A stretch of DNA of 64,000 bases from Glandiceps talaboti (taxonomy: Eukaryota > Hemichordata > Enteropneusta > Spengelidae). Of the stretch, positions 33,560 through 49,209 are shown piece by piece; position 1 is the first letter of the stretch, and each line of letters opens with the position of its first letter. A program made the position numbers and the translations under genes. Below the pieces are notes generated by a model that was given only the letters and a program-made list of their open reading frames with translations, was not told where the DNA came from and did not search any database. The DNA lies in contig NC_135561.1 of assembly GCF_964340395.1 (NCBI RefSeq), positions 12,118,961 through 12,182,960 of the forward strand. The letters are read 5' to 3'.

Positions 33560-36360
33560 TTTCGTCTTGAAAATGGAAAAGCCTTAAGGGTACCATGCAC
33601 CAGGTTTGCGTCATATACAGATCCTTATAAGGAGTGACAGTTTGTCTAAATAGTGTACATGACCTAACTGCTGCAACATATTTTATCGTTACTATAAGTA
33701 ATAATTTGTGATTCTATTCATGCATTCTAATCTCGGCAATAGTCGAATTCTAGTCGCCAAAGCAGATTTATTTATTTAGACACCTACTGTACAGGAAGAC
33801 AAATATGGTAAAACGTAGTGAACTACAAATATCGTGGTGGCCATATATGACACATATGTAAATTAGTCATTGTTCCAGCAGTCATTTTCGAATTCAAAAC
33901 GTTAGCGAATATAGTTGTGTTACGTTCTAGGGTAGCTTAATATAACATTTCAGTGTTTAAGTATCACACACCGCACACCAGGAGTTGAGTTGTAATCAAA
34001 ATCTGAGAGTAAAGTTTATTTCTCCATGTCCCTAACATATAAGTTCTAGTTGTCACCTTGAAATTAAGGTGATGTCATTATTGTAAGCATAACTTGCTAT
34101 AATTAAATGATCACTCACCAAGATTCATTGTTCTAAAAGACGCGGGGAACTTTACACCAGAATATTTAAGATTGAGATTTGAGATCATGTCATATGTAAA
34201 TGTTCACGTGTAAGACAAATGTTGATCACGCCATTGGAAAATTAAGCATTAATGTGAATTCGATAATCAACAAGTTATCTTATTTACAAGAACTAATCGA
34301 TATTGTTTAATCAAAACATTTGACATTTGTTAGCTACTAGAGATAAATGTAATTAGTACAGGATTAGTAGATAAATCAACATATTATTTGATCATGCTGT
34401 TGTTAGCTCTTGTTTGTGAATAGGTAGTACAAAGGTGGATTTTAATTTAGGTAAAACATGCCAAATTTCCAAATATGATATTTTTTGGATCGTAACAGTT
34501 GTACTTTGCTCGTGGACAATGATAACCTAACAACGTCTTTACTTCAGCTACAAGCGAAGTGAGTAGTGTCAAGGTTTGTATACAATTTTGTCATCAACTA
34601 GCTGACATCCCTCGACTTTTAACTACATGATTAGATGTAATCCCATGTGTCAATCAGTGGATCGACTTGATTGGCCACTTAATATATAAAGTCACGGAGT
34701 CGGTTGACTAATAACTCAATCGGATATTCCTTATCTGACGTCACTGTTTGCCTCCACTATACCTATGTAATTTAATGTGGGAAAATGAGTATTGAGGTAT
34801 AATCCTTGTGACGTTTTGTACATTTGTAAATTTTTATGTCAATTTGATTGTCAAAATGCATTGTACATCACATTTACACATTCAAGTTTATGAATGTTGT
34901 ATGTAGCTTATAACGGTACACATATATAAGCCAGTGTAGCACTTAAGCTTAATCCTTGAATAGACTACGAACAACATTAGTAAGGGTGTGAAATCAATTT
35001 ATAGAAAGTGTGATGTTTTGTTTTGTTTTGTTTAGTTTAAGACGTACTGCAACACTTAATTGTAACCTGGGGCATGCATTGCCGTAATCCTGTATCGACT
35101 GCAGATACTGGTGCTTCTAAACAATTCAAATAATGACTAAAGAAGTATTGACCAAAAAAAGGTCGGTACTTTTCTAATGTGGAGGACTGCAATTTAAATT
35201 TGCCAGGGGCAACGTCGGTGCTTGATCTATTTGAACAGATATAATCAACCTTTGGGACTAAATATGTGAGTGTACACAAAATGCCATTACTATTGAAATC
35301 ACTAGATATTCTCCATGGATATAAAGTGAAATGTAACGAAAGATACCCTGTCCGCTTGATAGATTCGTATTAAAATACAGCGAGTCTTGGGAACCAGCTT
35401 CCCTAAAAATGAAAAGTCACTTGTTCCTGTAATAAAATGAATTTTAGAGATCTTAGTCTCGTTTGCAACAAATTCAGCTATCTTTTATTCTCCCTTAGAA
35501 TTAATTTTTCATCCTTCCCATTTCATGATTTCGTAAGTTTGTGTCATGTTAGCAATTTTAGTAAAGTTAGTAGTTTAAAAATAACTTTTCATTATATTGA
35601 TACCTTTTAAATCCATACACGGCCTTCCTCCTCATATCTCTTCTTTTAATGCAAAAACTTCAGACATAGTGATATGACTTCCTTACCTTTTTCGAGTAAT
35701 TGGATGCAGTCTATACATTATTTTCTTTTTATTATAAAGGATCATCACAAAATGCAGTTTCATACAAGTAGTATTAAGTTGAACACTCAAAGACGCCGAA
35801 AGCAAAACCTTCGTCTCCAGACATACCCCACAGTTTAAAAGATATGACTTTCCTTTCAAAGTGTATGTCGTAAGGCCATATACTTTGTATGTAGCTTAAC
35901 ATATAAAATACTCCAGGTACAGGTACCAAACACGATCATCCTTAATGCCTTATCTCAGTCGGCTGTATTCTTTGTTGTAACATTTACAAGCAGCTGCAAT
36001 ACATCGGTTCGGTGAACATTTATGATTAATGGACAACATACATTTCTAAAGAAGGATGAGTATGCAGTTGCGCTACACTGAACAAATGCTTGTGATTATA
36101 AACAGGTGTGTACTTTGACTTTTACTAGAGGAAGAGTCCTCTGATTTAACTTGCACAGTGTATCTGGCTTTAACCAGCCAGACATCAATTGATTTTACAA
36201 GCTACAAATTGAACGCTTTCCGTGAATGGGAATAAGCAGGCATATCTACAGATGTTCTAGTCTTGCTGCTAGACGTTTGGGCTTTCTTTCGATACTGTAA
36301 GCGAACGAAGTTCGAAGTGAGGGCTTGCCCGAACAGTTTAGCAAATGTCATTTTCAGACC
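33560..36360. other. Intergenic, nothing recognised
   Basis: No supported gene. The frame at 35037-35279 lacks any family signature. Confidence 0.45.
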
Positions 36361-36365
36361 GGACA

Positions 36366-36771
36366 TTCCATTGTGATTACATTGAGTGATGGGTTGGGCC
36401 ATGTATGTATATATATACTTTAATATATTCAATCTCTACATGCAGGTGTTGACAAACACATTTACGTCATTACTATGTCTTATCGGTTTATGGTAATTGC
36501 GTTTGATGAGTGTGTAAGCTTAGACGTTGTCATTCACACATTTTAGTTAACGCATTGGTGGTTATTTTTACAAGCCCCTCCTTAAGATGAATATGCATGA
36601 AAAATTAGCTATTGTCCTCTGTTTGTGCTTGTCGCTAATACAGTTTTCTGATTGGGAGTTATTTATATCCTGATGACATTTGCTAGACCTTGGATGTTCC
36701 ATCCTCGATAGCGATGTTCGGTCGTGTGTCGTATTCTATCGGAAGAACATCTGAGGTCTAGCAGATAGACT
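36366..36771 (+). mobile_element. 406-bp repeat, inverted partner of 57440-57842
   Basis: Over its whole length it is nearly the reverse complement of 57440-57842, with scattered substitutions only. One end carries an 81-nt hairpin (36682-36762) with arms GCTAGACCTTGGATGTTC and GAACATCTGAGGTCTAGC. No coding frame. Both ends of the homology are sharp, suggesting a defined mobile unit; the class is unknown. Confidence 0.8.
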
Positions 36772-37103
36772 ACAGATGTTCCTGCAGAATTCGAAACTAA
36801 CTGTACAATGCCATATCATTAGTTAACTAAGTAATTAATTAGTTAATTAATTGATTGATGAAATTCAATATTATATGTCAAATTCAATATATACATTTTG
36901 TGTTGCATTTGCTTATTCGTACTGTATACAACATATTCTATGACATTTTAGTCATTCATTCTTTAGGTAATAGGACATTATCGAAAATGTTTATTTATGC
37001 AAATTTGTCATTATGGAAATAAAATGATGTATACAGAAACGTAATCATGTCCGCGTACTCTCTGATAATGAAAATGTGCATGAATATTGTAAATTGATAA
37101 CCC

Positions 37104-37106
<3 letters not shown>

Positions 37107-37180
<74 letters not shown>

Positions 37181-37181
37181 G
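37107..37181. repeat. (GA)n(CAGA)n microsatellite
   Basis: GA run 37107-37134 passing directly into CAGA units to 37181. Confidence 0.97.
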
Positions 37182-37462
37182 CAGGAAGACAGAGCTATAG
37201 CAAAAGGCAAAATTCCTTGCAAGATCTGTAGATTGACAGACAAGGTGATGTTTAGCTGAAACACGTAAGAACTTTTTTATAATTGTTGGTGTAAGAACCG
37301 CCGATGTGGTCAAATTATTTCCAAAACTTTACTCATTGATGCTTTGGATTTAATACCCTCTGTAAGGGAGAGCAAAACTCTTAGCCATGGATTGATGATA
37401 AAATCTAGAATCGTAGCAGATTTATATGACGACTTCTTTCTGATGTTGCTATCAAATCAGAG

Positions 37463-37752
37463 TGACTATAGAGTTTCCAGTTAGGCAGGACGATATTTTT
37501 CAGTACTCGCACAAGGTGTTTTGTTACAAATTACATAGAACAAAAATGATACATTTTATCACACTGTGAACACAAATCAACATTACTGTCGGATGAAACA
37601 AGAAAGATTCAAACACAAAACTGTTTATTTTGTGTTCACAGTGAGATAAAATGCAACATGTCACGAGTCTTCATTTGTTTGTATTGTGCTTGCATAATTT
37701 GTAACAATCAAAGGTGTGTTAGATTTGCCTCCTAATTTAAACTCTATAGTCT
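37463..37752. mobile_element. Foldback element with ~110-bp inverted arms
   Basis: Outer arms: GACTATAGAGTTT at 37463 and its complement near 37741-37752. Middle: TGTTACAAATTA. Inner: CATTTTATC-CACTGTGAACACAAA (37552-37576) against 37628-37652. The centre near 37600 is a short unpaired spacer. No transposase. Confidence 0.75.
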
Positions 37753-37759
37753 TTCGGCT

Positions 37760-40700
37760 TTGGTAGTAAGATCGATCGATAAAGATGGTATTGCAACAGT
37801 AAGTATAGCATAATGAAAATAAGTATCGAATTTACGAAAGTGGCGAATTTGTACTGCATGAATGATCGCAAATATTAAAATAATTGTACATAAGTGCTAA
37901 GGAGAAGCGAACTATCCAGGCAAATCATTAGATGACATCTGGGTTTTTTTCGAGCAATAAACTGTAAACTAGCCCCATTTGCCTCTCTTGGGGGGATGAC
38001 CTGTCTTTGATAACCTTAAAGTTACCTAGAAATCTTAACATTAATTCACTGAAGTCTTCGCATTGTAACAAAATCCAAACTGCACACAGAAATTGTCAGT
38101 TGTTAACTTATAAACCCTACTTCAATATAATAACATAATAAGCAGCTGACAATATGTCGCAATCGATAAGGTAACATAATTTCACCGACAACTTAAAATA
38201 CCCAATCCAAATTTCTTAGTACACTATCTTTGCTCAATGATAAAAGGATCATATTTCAATGAAATCGTATTACTCTACTAAGTGTACTATTTGCTTAAAG
38301 GAAGACGTTTAATTGCAAAATTGTTTCTAAGAAAATACGAAAGTATCAATTGTTTTTTATTACAACGCGGCTCTCTATTCTGATAACTACATATCTTCTT
38401 GTTGTGCTTTGGTCGGGCCATATAAAAAAAGCTTTCTTTGAAGTGTGTAGACAGGAAATTAAAAACACCGTATCTCTACTATACATTTATTACATTGGGG
38501 GATGCGGTCGTTCACTCTCACCCAATCTTGCATTTTAAAGTGAGTGCTTTACAAATACTTGGTGCCTAAATGTATATAGCCTTACAGAGGATTCCAACTT
38601 CTTCATGTTTGTGTGAATACATTATTATTGACAAGGGCAATATTAAAATTGATAAGATGAAAATATCTATTTTCGTACAATATTTATGAAGTTTATAGTA
38701 ATTGTTCCAAGTCAACGCGTTCAACTATTTATTATCTATGGCAGCATCTGTTGATAATATTGTAAATTTACAAGTGAAATTCATGCGTAACGCAAACCTT
38801 TTTTTCAGAAATGCGCCCAGGCTATTACAGAAAAGAGAATATAGTAATATCTTGTATAAAAATGGCAAAATATAGTAAACAATCGTACATAAAATAAAAT
38901 AAAAACCTGAATCAATAGCAATTACCTTTTTTCTGTGCGATATCTTAAGTAAAAGCCAATTGTAAAATTCAAAGAGAAAAACTTAATTTTCAAATCCAAT
39001 ATGTGGTATGTGTGGTCACTGTAAATTCAGATTATGTTTGAAATGTTTAAGCAATCATGTTCAAACTCAGACACTTTGGATGCAATGATAGTGTGTTATC
39101 TGTATTTAGTTTAACTTAAAACGTTGTGGCCATTCGGACAGAACTTGATATCTCGATCGTCCAACCCAAATGATATACTGCCCTGCAAAAGACTGTAAAT
39201 CTGTTACATATCACTATTTCATCCATAGTACCACGTAGTGTTAAAGTTGTTAACCCGTAGCTAGGCAGGGACACTCTCAGTCAATTGGCTCCTTAGGCTG
39301 AAAGGCCAGAGATTAAACATGAGTTGATTTGCCATCTGACACGAGAAATGAGAGGTTCACAGGACTAAAGCATAGAACCTATCATTAGGATGCGTTCAAG
39401 CACTAAGACGTCCAAGCGTTTTGTATTATGCATTTTTCTGATACACCCGAAATATTAAACAGTCTTCTGTCCATTGTTTTGGTTAGGTAAAATAAGGGAA
39501 TTTCGCTTTGCGGCATGAAAAATGATATGGTGACCATGTCCTACCCAATGTTTGAGGTCATAAAGCTACAATTAACCTTGAGAGTTTAGAGACGAATCTA
39601 TGGTTAATTCTAGTTGATTTCGTCCAATATATTATGTAATGTAATTGGATCTACAATAAAATACGTATACAAATGTACATGTAAATCAGTCAGTCATTGC
39701 CAACTTATCTAGTATAACAAACATAGCAGGCATATGTCACAAAATATAGCCTTCAATGAACAGAACCAAAACAACTTTATGACACTCGTATCTGATTCAT
39801 AGGACCACAATACTGATTACATGTACGGGATGATATGGTTAAATTATTCCCGCGATATCCCTTGTCGATTTCGCGATGGAATTCAGCCCTTCGATAGTGC
39901 TTTTCAATAAACTAAACCTTGAATTATATCTGCACTACATAAGCTTTATTTATATTTAGCATTTGATGGTCAAGAAGTTTGTCCGTATTAGGCAAAAACT
40001 TTGGAACGTTTGGTATTTGTTTGCTTATTTTTACTTTTACAAAATGTATATTTATGCTGAGTGTTCACGTCGTACTAGTTATGTTTATGTTTCAAAATTA
40101 GCCAAAACAAACCTTGCAATTTTACAATGATTTTGTCAGAAATATTTCTATATCTCGGTATGAGTAGCTATTTTTAAAATACATTTAACATCATTCGTCA
40201 TTCATCTAATTAGAATTTCTGCCACGTTCTCAATAAAATTGCTATGACCTCCCACTGACATTCTGTTTTGTATATATAATTGGCCTTGTGTATAAAGAGG
40301 CTGTCCGACAAATTTGTTTCCGCAATTAGTCTCCGAAATTCATTTTCCTTGTAAGCTTTTTATTAAAGCCATACCTAGAAACTATTTGGTTATTTCACTT
40401 AACCGAAAACTTGGCAATAATAAGAAGCAATTTGTAAATAGTGATAGCGTGTGGTGTTTTCGGCTGCGGGTTATCCGTTTCAGCGGCAAACAGTAAACAG
40501 AGACGTTTGTATTAGCATTTGCATTTGCTTGCCCAGCAGCATCCAAATAAATCGGCCACAAATGAGTTTGGGTAAATAAAATTTCACTTACCTTTGCCGT
40601 CATCATGTGACGTTCGTTCTATTAAACGAATCCAAGCTAATAACAGTAACAGAGCATGACTTGCATAATTGATTTTCTTGATTAACAAACAAGATTGCGA

Positions 40701-43480
40701 ATTGGTACTAACTAAGGCTTGCATGAGAATGAACCTAACTTGGAAATCACGTCGCTCACTCTTTTGACATTCGCGAACTTGGGGTATAATATTAAATAAT
40801 GAAATTCTCGGAAGCATTTAACCAAAAGAATCACTCACATAAAGTCTCTGGGGAGTAAACGATTGGCTAGATACGTATTCTACATGTATATATATGGAAT
40901 ATGTGTGTGTGGAGTGGGGTTGGAGATGGGGATTATAAATTTATTCTACTACAATTTGTTATAGAGCGTTTTGCTGGTAGACCTGTATATTTATTTGTTT
41001 CTCACTACATTTACTTTTTTAAAGCCTTAAAATAGTACATAGTTCAAAGTATCATAAAATGCTATGGTTAGCTTTGCAACTTTACACTGTGATACATTTA
41101 GTTCGACATGCTATTAATCAGGTCAAATGGGTGGGATCTTAGTGGTGCTCTTTCTTTCCTTCTGATCTTTTTAAGTAATAAAACCAATTACTGTATGTTT
41201 TATCGATTAGTTAATATTTGCAATCGGTTAACTGCTGTTCCGAACACGACGTGCCATATTATTTCCTGGGATTTTGTACAGCACTGTGCACTCCAATCTT
41301 TTCCAGTCAGCCATTTTGCGTATAAAGTGAATTAAAAATAAAAACATTCGTACAATATAATGTTGTTAAATTGTAAGGCTGATTAACACAATACCCGCCG
41401 CTGTCAACCAGAATCGAGTTTATTGATTGTATAATAAGTATCACGTGTTTATTGGTTCCATCATTTCAGGCGACTGTACATTTGTATCATTAAAAACTCA
41501 AGCGACTGAAAAATACTTTCATTGAGCCGTCTTCTATTCTGTCACTTTGAACAAAATTAGGACCCAAATCACTCTCCTGAGAAAAATCTAAAGTGTTTTC
41601 AAAATAGATATACCCTGGTGAAAGTCACAAGGTCAGACTCTTTCAGTTAAGTAATTGTCAGTTTGGATAGCAACTCACGGTTGTTAGTTCACAGATTGCC
41701 TCTCTCTTTACTACTATTTGTGTATTTTGAGCATACATGCTATGCTATTTTTGCCAATTGACTCTTCAAACATACGCACTTAACACTTGATTTGCAACTC
41801 CATCAAGAGGCAGTATCGTTTCCTACTAGTGCATTCAAAATCGCGAAATAAACATATATTCGTTAAAGCTGAAACTGGAACGTATAAAAAAAAGTTTTGT
41901 TGGGTAAATAACTTACTCGTAATAGCGTACACCCCTGAGCAGTATTGCATCATCTGTGGGTAAACATATATTGTTGTAGCTGTATAGAGATAAATCAAAT
42001 TAATTAATCTTGGGGTCGACACCCAAATAACATCCCTCACAACGGCTATCACGCGAGTTCAACCTGTTTCTGTATTAATTACGGATAATATCGACCACTG
42101 ATTAACATGTGAGGGTCTAATTATTGGTATTTTAACAATTTTCCGTAAAAATATTGTGGTTGTCTGGTATCATACTCCAGTTACACCTTAGCTCAGTTTT
42201 AACATGTTGACAGATTCAAAACCAAACTTTCGTTCAAGATTTAAAATTGCAACTACACTACCTATAGATATCATTGACCACTAATTAACATACACGATGT
42301 CTTTTTATTAGTAATTGACCATTTTTTTCGGTGAAGAGATCTTTTGCTATTAGATGGAAAAAAAATCTCAATTGCAGCTAGGGGCAGGTTTAGAGGAGAA
42401 CGCCACTACAGGAAATAGATGCAGTTTCATAAACTGTCTCTTTTGGAAGGAGAATCATTTCTTGAATTCTCATCGCATGAATCTTGCGCGATTGCTAAGT
42501 ACCATCGAATTGAAACTATATTTTTAACCCTATTGTTCTCGCACTGCCCAGTGTTGTCTCATGGGACTTACCAGACATACATATGTATCAGAGACATACT
42601 GAATATTCATGACTATTTATCCAAAGGTAATAAGCACTTTGGAGTCGTGAATATTCAGTGTCAAGCGAGCAATATTTACGTGATGTGAAATAACACTCTA
42701 GAACCCAGAGTTCATCAAATACTTTTATTTCCTGGCGTGGCCTGCCTCTTGAATACAAACCTGGTAAGTTACTGGAGTATGAAAAACCACGGCGTTCATA
42801 TTAGCATCGATCTGTCACGTTACAAATAGGCCGAATATCAAAAACTAAAAAAAATACGTTTCCACTGTTCTTGTCGTATACGAACTGCTGTAATACGACA
42901 CGCCGTGTTCACTTCAAACAAATCAGAACCCAGGTTATTCCATGTGACAAACGTTTGTACAAGTTCGAAATGAGTGTTTTAGTATTATGTTTTGAGTAAT
43001 GATATTACGTTCGAGATAAACGAAGATTGTTTGTGAATGAAAGTGGGCATATATCTACCTGTCTATGAGGGGCAGCTTATTCCTAGATCACCATTCACCA
43101 GTGTCTCCAGGTATCATTTCACCTTCACGAAATATTAAGGTAGTTCGCTATTCACCAGTAAATCAAATGTACATTCACCAATATTAAAAATATATTTTTG
43201 TCATGATTTGACTAACCTTAGAATGTTAACATTGTGTACAGTGTATTGGCTGGAGGGACGTGTACACAGGAGTTAATACAAGTTGTTATTTCACAGCTAC
43301 AGAAGATACTTGAACATGACCTGTTTACCATTATATTAAGCTGTGAGGGTCATGGTCTTGGTGATAGTCAATGTGATCAAGACTATATAGGGTAAACTGA
43401 CGATCTCTGAAGGCTAGATTACAAGAACATGGACTACCAAAGCTGTAATAAGTATCCAGATACATACACCAGATTTGTCC
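37760..43480. other. Intergenic, mostly unrecognised
   Basis: Nearly 6 kb with no supported gene. The only structure noticed is a 17-bp-arm hairpin at 42598-42659 (ACTGAATATTCATGACT and its complement, one mismatch). Confidence 0.45.
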
Positions 43481-43496
43481 AGGAAATAACATTTCA

Positions 43497-43640
43497 ATGG
43501 ACTCAGTATCCAGCCATGATTGTGAACATCTATGGTTTGAACAGGGAGTTAAGGAGGCAATATACATCCGGGCTTTCAAACCTAATTTAAACAGGGATGG
43601 GGCTGTTTTAATCTTTCAAATACCTGAGACAAAATGTTAA
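43497..43640 (+). pseudogene. GIY-YIG-type retroelement ORF, C-terminal remnant
   Basis: The frame from 43497 to the TAA at 43638-43640 reads SSHDCEHLWFEQGVKEAIYI, then RAFKPNLNRDG. The pattern H-x-W-x-GVKEAIYIR-x3-P-LNRDGG is the usual C-terminal end of retroelement proteins carrying a GIY-YIG endonuclease, as in Penelope-like elements. The catalytic GIY and YIG motifs themselves are not found upstream in frame, so this is a fragment. Confidence 0.6.
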
Positions 43641-44229
43641 CATCACTCACTAAGCAATTGAGTGTTGTGAATAAAACTAGTAATTAACACCCACATACCA
43701 AATATCACCTTCCATAAATTGGAAAATAGAAACCTTGATATAGTTCATGTGTAACGTCTCTATTGCACTGACTTTAGTTTAACACAGTTCAGTTCAGTTC
43801 ATGATTACAACTTTGAATATTTGTGATCTTTTCATAGCACTTTTATGTTGAAGGGGTAACAAGCATAAGAGATTTGAAAATTAAAAAATTCTAGAAAGCC
43901 ATACTGTAATATGAACAATTAACATTTTATGTGATGCCGTTTTCAATTGAAAGCACATCTACTTTGTTGTCTTATTGCATCTACCGTCTTCACGGAGATA
44001 ACAAAACGCGCACACGACAACACAATAATTTGAAAACTCTTCCGAAAGGGGATCGTTTTGAAAACGTGGTTTGTGGGCGACAACGGAGTCGTGTAGTGAT
44101 TGAAAACACAACAATTCAAAAGTAGCGTACACATTCATTCCAATTGATGGCTTGACTTTTTCTCTTGAACACAACTGTGTTCTTTCGTGTGAAATAGTGA
44201 CCTGAGTGAATCATTCAGGTTGTGAACAG

Positions 44230-44500
44230 TCGGTTTATTATGTCGTTTAAACAATTACAAACGCATTAAAACGAATATGATATTGTCGATTTTTAACGTT
44301 TTACTCGAAAACGTCAAAACTGAAAATGAATAACAAATCTAAAAATCCCCTAATGAATGCTGCCAGCCTAGGTATTTCCGTGTAAACGGTGAAAAACAAT
44401 TGTTGGTCTACTGTTATATTTGCCTGTGTCGGTTTATTATATAGTGTAAACACATAAAAACGAATAAAAACGAATATGATATCATTGATTTCAAACGTCT
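44230..44500. repeat. Two direct copies, period 199 bp
   Basis: 44230-44300 and 44429-44500 share TCGGTTTATTAT, GT-TAAACA and AAAACGAATATGATAT, followed by TCRATTT-AACG. Confidence 0.6.
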
Positions 44501-44639
44501 TCAGTCAGCAATATATGACTGATAGTTATAATAGGTATAATATCGATTGATTATAAAAGTTTAGTGAAAAGAATATTTTTTTCGACCTTAAGTATACCGT
44601 ACCGGTGAGTTGGGGTTAAATACACACAAAATTATGTCA

Positions 44640-44800
44640 TTTACGATTCACGCGTTTAATTTATAAACAATCACCATTCACGTTCGACAAGAACGACTAT
44701 TCACCAATTACGCAATATTCATCAATTCATTCACGCATTTAAAGAAGATGCATTCACCATTCACGTGTTAAAACATTAACGATTCATTATTCACGTGGCA
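44640..44800. repeat. Cluster of ATTCAC motifs
   Basis: ATTCAC occurs seven times in 160 bp (followed by G, C or CA), unlike the surrounding DNA. Similar ATTCACCA words occur at 43090-43180. Confidence 0.4.
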
Positions 44801-44817
44801 GGTATATACTCCCCCCG

Positions 44818-45146
<329 letters not shown>

Positions 45147-45149
45147 ATG

Positions 45150-49020
<3,871 letters not shown>

Positions 49021-49025
49021 AAAAT

Positions 49026-49205
49026 GTTTGTTATTGTACTTAGAATAATAAACCATTTAAACATTTTTAGGTTTTTGCAATGTATTGAGTTACAATCACA
49101 GACTTGGTCTATGTTGTTTCACATTGATTTTTCATAAGGATGCCATGATAAAATTGTTATATAAATTGAAAAATCCAAAATAAATACCCAATCCTCATCC
49201 CTTTA
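49026..49205. repeat. Dispersed repeat, copy 2 of 3
   Basis: Matches 27-180: TGTTGTTTCACATT, GCCATGATAAAATTGTTATA, and AAATAAATACC followed by CTCATCC. Also matches 55700-55925 (TTTTGCAAT-TATTGAGTT). Confidence 0.65.
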
Positions 49206-49209
49206 GACT

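Noticed and set aside
36366-36771. Helitron interpretation of the 405-bp repeat
   Set aside because: The hairpin is far longer than the usual Helitron 3' hairpin, and neither a 5' TC nor a CTRR end sits in the right place.
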